DNA of 64,000 nt from Diaporthe sp. PMI_573. Its lineage: Eukaryota; Ascomycota; Sordariomycetes; Diaporthales; Diaporthaceae. The stretch is from the NCBI GenBank assembly GCA_021399435.1, contig JAJTUP010000017.1, positions 1,054,001 to 1,118,000 on the forward strand, read 5' to 3'. This document shows, piece after piece, positions 1-9,574 of this stretch. The position numbers were made by a program, and so were the translations under genes. The notes beneath the pieces are model-generated. The model did no database searches and had not been told where the DNA came from. It saw only the letters and a program-made list of their open reading frames with translations. The stretch's first letter is position 1. Each line of letters starts with the position of its first letter.

Positions 1-139
1 CAGAACATCGTGCAGTATCAAACATTTCGCACATGGCGCGCAGTAAGGGATAATCGACGCCGAATATTTCATCTTGAACAACGCGTATGAAGAGAGGGAG
101 CAGGAAGATAACGCAGGCTAGAGAGACAATTCTCGCCAT
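1..139 (-). CDS. Hypothetical protein, N-terminal part, cut by the left window edge
   Basis: On the minus strand an ATG at 137-139 opens a frame with no stop to the window edge (46 codons). The first residues (MARIVSLACVIFLLPLFIRV) form one hydrophobic segment that could be a signal peptide or membrane anchor, followed by a more polar stretch with acidic residues and two cysteines. The rest lies outside the window, so no family can be named. An open frame of this length is weak evidence by itself. The main support is the start-proximal hydrophobic segment. It could be a chance frame. Confidence 0.3.
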   Translation of the reverse strand, partial: MARIVSLACVIFLLPLFIRVVQDEIFGVDYPLLRAMCEMFDTARCS

Positions 140-588
140 AATTCGCAGTCGATGGGTAGATCTACTCCGGGTCAGCTACAATTCGTAGGGTATTTGCGCT
201 GCTTTATGGACTTCAAAGCGCACGCTATTTCCCCGCGTTTTGGATTATATCAGCAGGCATAAAGAACGCCCTGTTTAGTTCCACATCCATGTCTCTCTTA
301 CAAATCCCAGTATACGGTTCCAATTATCCTTTTTCTCGTCAATGAGATGGCATCCAATTCAATGTCCTTATCTCTCGGCTAGCCAGTGACTACGGCCGGA
401 TCTGCCTACCTCATCTATAGATTAAAGCCGTGATGGTATAGCCCAGGTGCTACCCACCAGGTTAGACTGTTTGTGATATTGTTCTCGGACCACCTAATTG
501 CGCAATCTGATAACCAGCTCGTTTGAGCATGGTTAGAGGAGATTCTGGGGAGATTGTAAGCACTGTTAAGATGAAGTTTGCAGGCGCC

Positions 589-617
589 GGGACGGGGACG
601 GGGACGAGGACGGGGAC
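589..617. repeat. Short hexamer tandem repeat (GGGACG-like)
   Basis: About five imperfect copies of a six-base unit GGGACG with one AGGACG variant. A simple microsatellite. In one minus-strand frame it would read as Pro-Arg repeats, but that frame has no other coding support. Confidence 0.6.
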
Positions 618-964
618 AGTGGTGGAGGCGTGCCAAGCAAGTTGTTTACAGTGCTGTCGGTATGATCCAGTAAGAGATTGACTACCTCAGCCAGAGATGC
701 GAAGGCGGAGTATGGAGAGGGCAAAAAGCAGCTTGAAAACTACTGCATTTATCACCGAGGCGCCCTGCCTCTGGCAAACATCTAATGCAATCACGCTCTC
801 ACCAAAATTTCATTCTTCATTCACCAACGGTGGCCTTTGAGGTGGAGCTCTAGCACAAAAGGCGGACTCATGCCGCTAGAGGGCAATACTATGTTTCTCG
901 GAAAAGCCGGTCAATCCAAGTCGGGAGGAAACTGCTTTGTCAGGCCATCACACCACACAGTTGG

Positions 965-987
965 GACTCGTTCAAATTGAACGAGTC
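965..987. promoter_or_regulatory. 23-bp palindrome, copy 1
   Basis: Eleven-base arms GACTCGTTCAA and TTGAACGAGTC flank a single central A, a perfect inverted repeat apart from the odd centre. The same element occurs at 13002, 20112 and 52940. This copy lies about 0.8 kb upstream of the minus-strand gene at the left edge. A dimeric transcription-factor site is the favoured reading. A transposon-end hairpin is the alternative. Confidence 0.55.
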
Positions 988-3196
988 TCAACTTAGCTTT
1001 TGCAGTATACGCTTCTTGCAGTTCAGCCTATCGATGCATTTGACCACGATATTGGAAAATCCCAGTTGATGTGTCACGTGGGTTCGCTATGATCCGGCGA
1101 GTGCTGGTTGCCTGAAAGAACCACTGGCGAGTGTGAGTTGGGGCGGAATAGGTGGTGTGGGTAATCTGCTCCGATGTGACTGCTACCAGCCAAAGTCGTA
1201 CGATCACATCATTTCCACCAATAACACACAGAGCAACGCCTGCAGAGCATGGATAGATGGGATTGGTCCAGGCAGCATGGTGCGCTAAACTAGAGAAGGA
1301 GAGTATCGCGTGACCACGGTGTCTATCGGTGGCCTCGCAGCCCGCTGTAGGTGACTTCCTCGCGAATATCTGGTGTGGGCTGGCTATATGAGAGGCCACC
1401 ACGGGGTCAAAGGTCCGCCTGTAGCCGCAGGATGGCCAATGAAACAGTCTACTCCTGAGCCACTCACGCTGTCTGGACGGTATCGTGTGCAGCGAAGCAT
1501 TAACCGGGATCATTCCATAGATCGCTTGCCTCAGGATTCCTCGGTCGACGTTCACCAGTAATTCTACATTTGGACAACCCTCAGAACTCGTACATCACAT
1601 ACTGATTCAAATGGACACATACAGAAGCTCCTCCGGGCGTAGACGGTTGATCAGTGGCCCAGGTGCGGCTCAAGCCCGTTGCCACGGCCTCTGCTTGTTT
1701 TCGTCCCTTGCTTCCAGATTAAGAGGTAGCCAGCCATATGTAGCCCCACCGCGGAACGCGCTATATAAAAAGAAGAGCAGGCCGGCCTGGTCTCAAGCCT
1801 AGCCTCGGGCGCCCCCAAAAACTGCTCCAGAATGGCATATCGGCCCGTGTTTTGGTAAGTGGGGCCGACTAAAATAGGATGAAGATCCCCGGTGTCATTG
1901 TAGTACGTTCCTATTGGTTGCTACCCGCGGGGTGAATGAGCCTCTTAGGTCTGGCGGCGACTGATAGCATGTTCGCGCCAATGAGCGGTATTACCATGCT
2001 GTCGGGTTGTAAAAGCACGCCAAGCGGGCGCCTGATGGACTCCTACTCGGCCGCGATTGCTCAACGTAGCCATATATGTGACGTTGTGGCGTTCTCCATT
2101 TTGGCGCCCATCATCTGCACCCAGCCCGATTGTCCATAGGATTACCATCGGCAATTCATACTGTAATGACCAAAAAATACAGAGAAAAGCTAGAGAATCC
2201 CCTCTTCTGATGGAAATCCGTGTGTCTTGTCCCACACCACGATCCCCACTCTTTTTGACCGCGGTTTGATCGGAAGGGATTGGAATGGGGACGCGTCGGG
2301 GTCATTTGCTGGATTGACAATTGCCATCTGTGCACTTTTTCCGTAGAAGTTCACCTACAGTACAAGTCTCGCCATGATCTGACAGAAGCTCCATTTCAGC
2401 TGCCCTGGTTGCGTGTCCCAGTCACGGGACCGTGCTAACATGCAGGCCCTGCATTTACCGAACACTCCGCAGGTCTACAGGGAAGGTCCACTAGTGTCGC
2501 TGGCCCACATGACAAGCGATGTTACCTGACAGACGTTACAGCAACAACTCGATTTCAATTGACCTGAAGGTGTTGGTCGCTGGGATGCTATCCTATTGGC
2601 TATCAAAGCCTCCCCACAGCTATAATAGCCACAATACTCCCACCCTAGGGACCAACAGTCTCTCTTTGACAAATCCAAGTGTGTGCAAAGGCCACTGGTT
2701 GGACAGTTGATCTCGTGAAGCGAATGGGATGCACTTGAGCATCGGCTCCTGGTGTTCTCCCCTTCTGAAGCTGTCTGGCTGTGCTTCCCTGTCTCCCTTG
2801 CCTCCATGGCTTCGAAAATAGTCGTGGGAAGAGTTGGGTCGCATGTCAGGAGAGGAGGCTTGCTGCGCCGCATACAGATGTGGAGACCCCTGCGACTCCA
2901 AGAATACAAGACTCTTGCGGAATTCGCAAACGAAAACATAGCTGCTCTTTGGTCATTCGCCTTCATTTCGGTGGCTTTCTGGAGGGAGCGATCGTCCAAG
3001 CAAGAAAGCCGCTGTATGTGGTTTTCTTTTCCATTTCATTTTTCCTTCTTCTTCTTCTTTCCCTTCTCGCAGACTTGGAGGCAAGATGCCCCGGGAACGC
3101 TCAGAGCAATGCACGGTCCAGAGGAAGGAAGTGGACGAGGCAAAGAGAGTCAACGTCTGGCTTTTTCGGTGTGGTGCCAGAGTCTACCTTCGACAC

Positions 3197-4027
3197 ATGG
3201 ATAGTAGTTCTTCTGCAATACCTCCGTACGTCAACGATCCGATTGAGGTTACCCCAATGACAACAAAAGAGGGCCCACCACCGTGCCCTCACCTCGAGAC
3301 CTTCAATGAACGCATCCCACAATGGGCACTAAACTGGTGCCGATGGAACGGCTGGGAATTGAAGAGCAACACTTGGATCATTATGCAGGCCGACTTGGAT
3401 AGGGAAAAGTTCGGATCCGAGACTCTTCGCTGGGCGAGGAGAGTCCTGCCGGCGGCTGCGGCCAAGGACTCCCTGGTGCCTGCAGATGATTGGCGTCCCA
3501 CACAGGAGTTCCAGTTAAACAACGAAGCACATTTGCAATTACAGCATCAGTCTTTGTCGCCGACCGGTCTGTGTGATGTGCCAATACAAAACCTCAATCA
3601 GGGCATCAGCGCTTACGCTGGAAGTGGGGCCGGGCCGTCCCTGTATCCAGATGTGGTCCCCAACTCGACACCGCTTGAGTTCCCAACAGTGGAGGCCATG
3701 ACGTATGTTTCGCAGATGAGCTATGATGAGTATACACAAGAGCCACCTCTTGACAGTCTACCCGGATGGGACTACCGCGGCGGAGTCCAAGACCACAGCG
3801 AGGTGGGACAGGGTGCTTCGATAAGTCCTTCCTGGCCTTCTATTCTCGAGGAGATGGCGATACAAACGTCCTTAGAAGTCGGGAACCAGCAATCTCCTGA
3901 AACACCCACGAGCGGAGGATCAATCCCTGTTGCAAAGGCTGGGGCAGCAGCTTCCCGTACCGAGGCCCGCGGCTATGCCTTGAGGGGAACCTCAACAGGA
4001 ATGCACAAATACTCCAAAAATGTATGA
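3197..4027 (+). CDS. Hypothetical protein of unknown function
   Basis: An intron-free frame ending at a stop at 4025-4027. The start chosen is the ATG at 3197 (276 residues). An in-frame ATG at 3086 would add 37 residues, but it sits directly behind the CT-rich tract that probably marks the transcription start. The N-terminal third has a Trp/Arg-rich helical stretch (WALNWCRWNGWE, then further Trp and Arg). The rest is Pro/Ser/Gln/Gly-rich and probably disordered, and the end is basic. No signal peptide or membrane segment is visible. I do not recognise the family. A nuclear or regulatory role would fit the composition but is only a guess. Confidence 0.5.
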   Translation: MDSSSSAIPPYVNDPIEVTPMTTKEGPPPCPHLETFNERIPQWALNWCRWNGWELKSNTWIIMQADLDREKFGSETLRWARRVLPAAAAKDSLVPADDWRPTQEFQLNNEAHLQLQHQSLSPTGLCDVPIQNLNQGISAYAGSGAGPSLYPDVVPNSTPLEFPTVEAMTYVSQMSYDEYTQEPPLDSLPGWDYRGGVQDHSEVGQGASISPSWPSILEEMAIQTSLEVGNQQSPETPTSGGSIPVAKAGAAASRTEARGYALRGTSTGMHKYSKNV

Positions 4028-4434
4028 CCTTATCCGAAAAGACATTGGTGCGATCACTGACAGCCGCATCATAGAAGCATAAGCTGGACTCCACATAAGC
4101 ATACACATACGGGGAATGTGCTTCCCAGGGCGGTCGCTGTGTGCACTTCAGTATAACAAGGCTCAAATTATGACATGAAACCCGGCTTAACGATGATCCA
4201 TACCTACACACAGTAATTGCTTTCAAAATGCATACTTTTATTTATCAAAAAGCCTTTAGTAATACTGTACAGCTTGGGTCACCTTGTGGATGAACAGGTA
4301 TAGAAATGTTGCCTGGTGAAAGCTTCTATGCTAAGAATGGCACCCAAGCAAGATTGCCGCCATCTAGACGTTGGCACAGCCACCCACTCAGTCCGATGCA
4401 GGAACGGCCATGCCCATGGCCTAGATGCTGTCAG
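4028..4434. other. Intergenic, convergent gene ends
   Basis: This lies between two converging genes, the unknown protein on the plus strand and the thioesterase on the minus strand. It should hold both 3' ends. No further gene or repeat is seen. Confidence 0.5.
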
Positions 4435-5046
4435 CTAATTATAGAAAAGGTCATGGAATACACTTGCCTCAGCTTCTCTTGGGGACACAAAGAGGCTTGA
4501 GGCCTCAACCAATACTAGAGGCTTCTCATTGCTTGCTGGCAAGGGTGTGATGTACCCCTGAAGCCATGCCTTGCACCCTTCCACGTTCACTATCTCAGCA
4601 TGTAGCACAATGTACTGTGTAACGTGGACTGGTGCCTTGTAGTCTAGTGTGAAAGATGCTGTCACTCCGACATTATGCGGCAGAAAAGGTGCACAACAAC
4701 GGGCAAAAGCCTCGTCCATCAATGTGGCTAGGAGTCCTCCATGGGCAACACCCTGATGGAAACAAAGGCTTGACCCGAGATAGTAGATTCGGATGTGAAC
4801 CTTCTGGTCATCACTGGTCCAAGCTCTTGGCGTGCCCTCTATCCTGCCAGGGCCGAGCAAAGCTGTCATCAAGTCGTGTTCTTGATGAGGTACTGATCGC
4901 GTCATGAGATCTCGATATTCTTGGTACTATTGTTGCAGCTCCTTGAAGAGTGGGTTGTTCTCGATGGCGGCAATGGCTTAATCCGGTTCAGTATACCGAT
5001 CGTGTAAGAGATGCAGTCGCACTGGGAACCTACCTTCCGAGGGCAT
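4435..5046 (-). pseudogene. Hot-dog fold (PaaI/THEM4-type) thioesterase with an in-frame stop at codon 21
   Basis: Exon 1 is 5034-5046 (ATG CCC TCG GAA G). A 57-nt intron (GTAGGT...AAG, 4977-5033) follows, and exon 2 is 4435-4976. The spliced frame reads as a complete small hot-dog thioesterase of the kind found free-standing in fungal genomes and sometimes in metabolite clusters, where such enzymes hydrolyse acyl-CoA or acyl-carrier thioesters. The hallmark HGGLLATLMDEA, with the Gly-Gly and Asp-Glu of the active-site helix, is intact, and the remaining strands run to the end without a break. Codon 21 is TAG (4927-4929), between ...KELQQ and YQEYRDLM, in a region that aligns well with the family. 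Either this is a recent pseudogene, or translation restarts at Met29 (ATG at 4905) and gives a 156-residue protein lacking only the N-terminal helix. Confidence 0.75.
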
Positions 5047-5434
5047 TTATGGATAAAGAGATAAAGAAGAAATTGAGGAGAGGAGAGACTTGAATGAAGA
5101 CCCACGCCATGGGCAAGATCACGCTGCTTGCAGATAAAGAGGAATGGTGCATGGAGTGTAAGCTCAAGCTAAAGGACTCTTTGAAGCTAGAGGTACCCCT
5201 TATCATGGTTCTTCATTAAGTACGGGTGGCAGGGAGGACCAGTATCAAATTAACTCAGCTAAAGCCTTGTGCTGAGAGGCAGGGTTGAAGAGAGCGGTAT
5301 GGCTATGTCATCAGTGCCAGCCTGCTGATCCCTTCGATTTCGAGACGGAAACTATGTTTTTCCCCTTAGCTCTAGGACTTGACTCTGTTTTTGGCATCAG
5401 CCAAATCGACATCCCCCGGGGGATTGCTGTGAAT
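5047..5434. other. Intergenic between divergent genes
   Basis: This is a shared upstream region of the thioesterase (minus) and the left 2EXR gene (plus). The last 60 or so bases before the 2EXR ATG resemble the bases before the ATG of the right-hand copy (around 58113-58180): a GCATCAGCCAAA block and the final GAAT-ATG are common to both. Confidence 0.5.
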
Positions 5435-6195
5435 ATGTCAATCGTCTTTGGAAACCCTAACGATGGTCATCAACCCTGGAGCGACTCTAGCACGGTATTC
5501 CAGTTATTTCCAGTCCTAGCACCCGAAATCAGACGCCTGATCTGGGAGCGCGAATTACTCTGTCCATCTTCTCCCATTCGTAAATGGAACAACAGGAAAT
5601 TCAGCTTCGCACTCCGGAGGCCGGTTCCACCTGTGCTTCAGGTTTGCAGAGAGACCAGGCTCTGGTTCATCCAACGATCGCGCGAACGAAGCAAGAACAC
5701 TCTTCAGTTCGCAGTAGTGCAGCATCGGGAGGGAGAAGAAGGGTACGTCTACATTGACTGTACCACAGATACGGTATACATACATCGAGAGTGTAAGCGC
5801 TCTGGCTCCCAAGCGCGATGGCCACCTTTCTAACGGCAAAACGAGATCTCATCCCCGATGTTCAATTTTCACAGATAGAGCAGCTACAGCATCTGAGGAT
5901 GAGCTGGGGCCTGCGTCCATGCTGGCTGAGGAACTCACTCCACCGTGGCGTAAACCTAATCATGCGGTTTCCATGCCTCAAGAGCATTACGCTAGAGGTC
6001 AAGTGCCTTTGCTCGACAGTCGAGGATACTTCTGGTGGGTATAAACGTGAATTACGAGCCATAGCGAGAATAGTCCTAGCCGAGTTCGAGTTGGAGAAGC
6101 AGCGTGATCCTCACCGGCAGGCACCGCAACTTCAGGTCCTTCAGGTCACACGATTCACAGTTTCTCAAAACGAACCTCTATTGCACCTTTCTTAA
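5435..6195 (+). CDS. 2EXR-domain protein, left copy
   Basis: Two exons, 5435-5792 and 5846-6195, are separated by a 53-nt intron (GTAAGC...GAG), giving 235 residues. The start is set by alignment with the right-hand copy, whose protein also begins MSI and whose exon 1 is also exactly 358 nt. The 2EXR motif is at residues 22-38 (FQLFPVLAPEIRRLIWE, with Glu31-x-Arg33), followed by a second conserved block PVLQVCRETR. 2EXR proteins are a large, lineage-expanded fungal family of unknown function, probably intracellular protein-binding. No signal peptide or membrane segment is seen. This is the outermost gene of the left cassette. The upstream in-frame ATG at about 5285 is not supported by the paralogue. 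Confidence 0.85.
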
Positions 6196-6514
6196 ACAGA
6201 ACACTGAAAATACAATATAAACAGCTAAGTCAAAAAGACTAATCCTAAGATCTTCCACTCGTTATAATGTTTGATGGGCAATGTGGCAGGACAGTATGAG
6301 TTCTTAAGGACAGCTGTAGAACATGTTGTTCACTAACAGGTGAGCAATTTTAGCTAGTTATAATCCAAATATGCTGCTTTCCAAACAATCAAGAAGGTGA
6401 TGGAAGTAGACTACAAAAGGACTTCAAAACTCAAAGCACAACGTGGTAAATGACCGTTCACATCAGGTCCTCCTACACTACAAAATCAAGACAGAAAGTG
6501 CTGCACAGGCTGGG
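6196..6514. other. Intergenic, convergent gene ends
   Basis: AT-rich 3' flanks of the 2EXR gene and the secreted-protein gene. No other feature is seen. Confidence 0.5.
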
Positions 6515-7272
6515 TTAGATGGATGTGAGCGTCGTGGTTAACAGTGATGTGACGGTGCGTGTTACGGTAAGCATGGTCCATGACATGGTAGATGGAGGTG
6601 TCAATTGAGTAGAAGAGCTGACCTGGGTCCTGTTGGTGGTGAGAGGAGGGATGAGGTTGGTTGCAGTATGGTTCGACTCATTGTTAAAGAGTGGCTCAGT
6701 AGGGCCCGTCGGAGCTAGTGACTGAGGCCCCCATCCTGACGCAGTGCTTGCATCCATTAGCGGACTTGTGGATAGGCAGCTTGTGGTGCCGTCTTGCTGA
6801 CGTGGGGGGAGCGTATCCCCCGTTCCATTCAAGATAGAGGCGAAACTGCATGTTGATGATCCCGCGCATTGCCTGCAGCGATGTCAGTATACACACCACG
6901 CCCGCCGATATCTATAGCATACCATATTATCCGAGCGCCTCCGTTGGGTGCACCTGGCGGAATCAGGAAGCTGGTGACCAAGGGGCCCGGGCAGGGGAGG
7001 GTGGGCTCAAACGCGTAGGAGATTGGCACAAAGGCTTCATCCGCAAATTGCAGGAGGGCACGGCATTCATCCCCGAAAGGAGATTCGTGTCTGTTGGGAC
7101 TATAATTAGCAAATGATCAACCAGCCTCGGAGGGGTTTCATTACACTGCCGAGATGTTAGATGCACCAGCAACCAGCTGGAGGGGAGGGTTGGATATGCA
7201 CATGAGGGGACGGTCCTCAAAGGCCCACGCCGCTGTTGCCAGCAAGGCCCCCAGGGTGAATGCGGTCTTCAT
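6515..7272 (-). CDS. Small secreted Cys-containing protein with Ser/Thr-rich tail, left copy
   Basis: Three exons (7145-7272, 6923-7099, 6515-6872) with introns of 45 and 50 nt encode 220 residues. The N-terminus MKTAFTLGALLATAAWA is a good signal peptide. The mature part contains scattered cysteines (GDEC, LPC, QC, STC, SC) that could form disulphides. The last 90 or so residues are rich in Ser, Thr and Pro, with NGT- and NHT-type glycosylation sites, and end in a Thr/Ser/Leu stretch that might act as a weak GPI signal. The paralogue at 56227-56992 has the same three exon lengths (128, 177, 358 nt) and splice phases, so the frame has been kept in both. The family is not recognised. A cell-wall or secreted glycoprotein is likely. 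Confidence 0.8.
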
Positions 7273-7671
7273 GGCGCAGCAGAGTTCTTTGCCACAATAT
7301 TCTTTTTTAAGATCCGAACGGCGCGATGGATGTGAGATAGGCTTGCACAACCCGGCACGGCTAGAGAGCGGTCTTCGATGGTATTTATCTTGGTGCGTAT
7401 TAAATACCAGCGACATTCCCACACCAGCTATGAACGGGGGAAATCGGAAGCCCGTAAACCCACGGATACCCTCCTCCAGCCGCTACTCTGTACCACGCCC
7501 CACGCAGATCGTATCGCCGATTGGCCTAAGTGGAATCGAAAAGCTGAAATCTGCAAACACGGAATCGTGGACACCCTCTCCCACCCACGACACTGCACCA
7601 CGCCGCAAGACACGGTGCCAGCGGGATCCAGTCGACCGGTTCCCGGCTACAGCACCAGGAAACCAGGTGCC
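7273..7671. other. Shared divergent promoter region, left cassette
   Basis: This lies between the divergently transcribed secreted-protein (minus) and helical-protein (plus) genes. Minus-strand TATTTAATACGC at about 7389-7400 may be TATA-like. The corresponding right-hand spacer is 55827-56226. Confidence 0.4.
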
Positions 7672-8175
7672 ATGGAAACCTATCCTCTGTGCGAAGGCGA
7701 CCTAGACCCTGCTTTCTGGGCGTCTTTCATGCATGACATGCGGGGACAGGGTAACAGCCTCAGTGCACCAACTTTTGCGCCAGACATGCTGGAACCACAA
7801 GTTTCTGAGCCAAAGCCCGAGAGCAGAGCTAATGATGATATAAGGAGGTTAGTGAGCGAAATCCTCATGCACCCCAATACTGACTTTGGCAGCCTGCAAA
7901 TTATGATCTGCTCAAGGCAGGACAGGATTGAGGCCAGTATTGCAGCGATTCAGACTGACCTGAGAGAGACGATAAACTCCACGAGCCAGGTTCATGAGTT
8001 CTTGTTAAGGTTGGAGTCTAGTACGGAAGTTTTGAAAGGTATGCTGGAAAAGTTACGCAGGAATATGGATGTGTTTGCCAAAACCCTGTACCGCCTGCTC
8101 GGTGGTAATGCCGGGCCGAATGGCGAATCCGCTGCTGCAAACTCTGACTTTGCAACAAGGTGCGGTGAGTTGTAA
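7672..8175 (+). CDS. Helical hypothetical protein of the cassette, left (intact) copy
   Basis: A single open frame of 167 residues. The ATG at 7672 is chosen because the right-hand copy begins similarly (MEN..., MET... here) and both follow with an EGDL...AFWASF block. The first half is acidic and Pro/Ser-rich. From about residue 75 the sequence is predicted to be strongly helical (QIMICSRQDRIEASIAAIQ, then LRLESS and LEKLRRNMDVFAKTLYRLL), with a heptad-like pattern that suggests a coiled coil. No catalytic motif, signal peptide or membrane helix is visible. The right-hand copy is frameshifted. The family is not recognised. A protein-protein interaction role is a guess from the helical character. 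Confidence 0.65.
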   Translation: METYPLCEGDLDPAFWASFMHDMRGQGNSLSAPTFAPDMLEPQVSEPKPESRANDDIRRLVSEILMHPNTDFGSLQIMICSRQDRIEASIAAIQTDLRETINSTSQVHEFLLRLESSTEVLKGMLEKLRRNMDVFAKTLYRLLGGNAGPNGESAAANSDFATRCGEL

Positions 8176-8953
8176 TGATGTGTATTTGTACCTGCGGAGT
8201 GTTGTGAGCCTTGAGGCTTGGATGCTTGATTTTTAGTGGTCTGTATCGAAAGTAAATCTTTTTCAGGTCGTCACAATGGCTCTGTTTGCTGATTTCTTTT
8301 CTTTTGTTGTTTCGGTGCTTTATTCGTGGCTTATTCTACACTTTTAGCTGTTAGATTTATCTTGTTGCCGGTCGAGGGAGGCGACTGTAGCGGCATGGTC
8401 AGAGTAGGAACTGGAGACGAGTGCTGGAATTCGAAGAAAGTAAGCCTATCTGGCGAGTCTGGGGTGAATTAACTTCGGTGAGTTGTTTGTAATCAACATG
8501 AGATTCTTTCATGGAACTAACACGTCAATTCCGTTGCTACCAAAAGTCAACGTGTAATAGGTCTTGTCTTGTTACCGAGCACTCTGAAGTCGATATTTAT
8601 CTCTGTCAGCAATTATTAGCAATGCAAAGTCTTCCCGCGTCTCCAAAGGATCTGATCAAAGACTGACTTTGTGATGCTATGGAAAAACGGTAGTCTTAAC
8701 GATCATGATGGAGTAGGCCTCCAAAGTATCTGTATTATGCTGAGAGGATATTTCTAGAAAGTCAAATGAATGATTAAGCGCAGCAGTAAGAACAAGGCCA
8801 AGCAGTCCGAGAAATGAATTTTGGAGCAACCTCAGGGTTACCTATTCCAGCCCCATCTTTAGCTGTTCAACACCTATTTTTCCAAGCACGGGGACCTAAC
8901 ACTTCTATGTAGACTTTTATTATCCTATTTATTGTCCTCTTTGATCTGATCGT
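8176..8953. other. Intergenic, convergent gene ends
   Basis: 3' flanks of the helical and transthyretin-like genes, moderately AT-rich. No further gene or repeat is seen. Confidence 0.5.
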
Positions 8954-9574
8954 TTAAAAAAGGACCCTGATGCATTGTACCAGAGCCTGGGCGGTGTCAG
9001 GATTCTGCTTTGTTTGGTGGAGACATGAGTCGGAAATACCTGGGACAGCACCTGAAATACGGCCTCCGTGATCAGGCCTTGGAACGGCTGTGGACGGTCT
9101 CATCGAAGGCTGCCCGATCTGTACCGGGGACGTTCGCCGGGTTTGTGAGCCAAGAGGGACGAAAAAAGCTTGCGATGGGCCTCCAGGGTAAGCATAGCGG
9201 CCATCGATCCGCAAAGGTTGGACCAGGTGCGTCGGCACTACCTCGATACTATAGCTTGTGGAGGCCAGCCGAAGTTGGATGTAGCCCGGGATGTGTCGTT
9301 CGATAAAGAACTCTGATGTCATGTGGGGCCACACCGTCGGTGTTCCTAGTCGCGGGAAGAATGTGAGGGAGAATCGGGGATATCGGACGGCATCGATCTC
9401 CTCTGCGACGGCATTCTGAGCGCCCAAAGGAAACCAACAAGCTATGCAGCCTTCAAGAGACGTATGATTTTCGAAGCGGTACGTGATCGAATCAAAGTAT
9501 GTTGTCAGACGGACGGTCATGTTCGGGACGGGCTGGCCGCAGATGTTCAAGACCCTGCAACAAATGGGGGCCAT
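8954..9574 (-). CDS. Transthyretin/5-hydroxyisourate hydrolase-like protein lacking catalytic residues, left copy
   Basis: An uninterrupted frame of 206 residues. The first 110 follow the HIUase/transthyretin pattern: N-terminal PICCRVLN...GQPVPNMTVRL, then the FENHTSLEGC...CWFPL turn, then a final pair of strands ending RLASTSYSIEV. True 5-hydroxyisourate hydrolases carry a His in the first motif (C-H-V-L), an H-Y-H-V-P block and a terminal Y-R-G-S. Here those are R, G-Y-I-Q-L and I-E-V-V, so urate-pathway catalysis is unlikely. A Pro/Ser/Arg-rich extension of about 95 residues follows. The tail is 18 residues longer than in the right copy. A TATA box lies 63 nt upstream. The assignment to this fold rests on motif recognition only. 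Confidence 0.65.
   Translation of the reverse strand: MAPICCRVLNICGQPVPNMTVRLTTYFDSITYRFENHTSLEGCIACWFPLGAQNAVAEEIDAVRYPRFSLTFFPRLGTPTVWPHMTSEFFIERHIPGYIQLRLASTSYSIEVVPTHLVQPLRIDGRYAYPGGPSQAFFVPLGSQTRRTSPVQIGQPSMRPSTAVPRPDHGGRISGAVPGISDSCLHQTKQNPDTAQALVQCIRVLF

Larger units (their letters stand above)
140..3196. other. Long intergenic stretch, no supported gene
   Basis: I find no convincing gene in these 3 kb. Longer open frames (for example minus strand 1028-1555 and 2475-2999) have no recognisable domain and overlap other frames. The stretch holds a short GGGACG-type hexamer array, one copy of the 23-bp palindrome, and at about 3005-3075 a strongly pyrimidine-rich tract that fits a core promoter for the gene starting at 3197. 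Confidence 0.6.
5435..9574. repeat. Left arm of an inverted four-gene duplication
   Basis: The genes 2EXR (+), secreted protein (-), helical protein (+) and transthyretin-like protein (-) recur at 54164-58112 in exactly the reverse order and orientation. Proteins are clearly alike by eye (most residues identical in long blocks), and the intron positions of the spliced genes coincide. Intergenic distances differ moderately. The duplication is therefore segmental and diverged, not recent. Confidence 0.9.

Noticed and set aside
1028..1555. Minus-strand open frame of 175 codons
   Set aside because: No domain, signal or splice support, and composition looks like read-through of non-coding DNA.
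2475..2999. Minus-strand open frame of 174 codons opposite plus-strand frames at 2752-3204
   Set aside because: Overlapping frames on both strands with no recognisable protein. The pyrimidine tract nearby looks like a promoter, not an exon.
7830..7901. Possible 41-nt intron (GTGAGC...GGCAG) in the left helical gene
   Set aside because: Removing it breaks the frame, while reading through gives a continuous protein that aligns on both sides.
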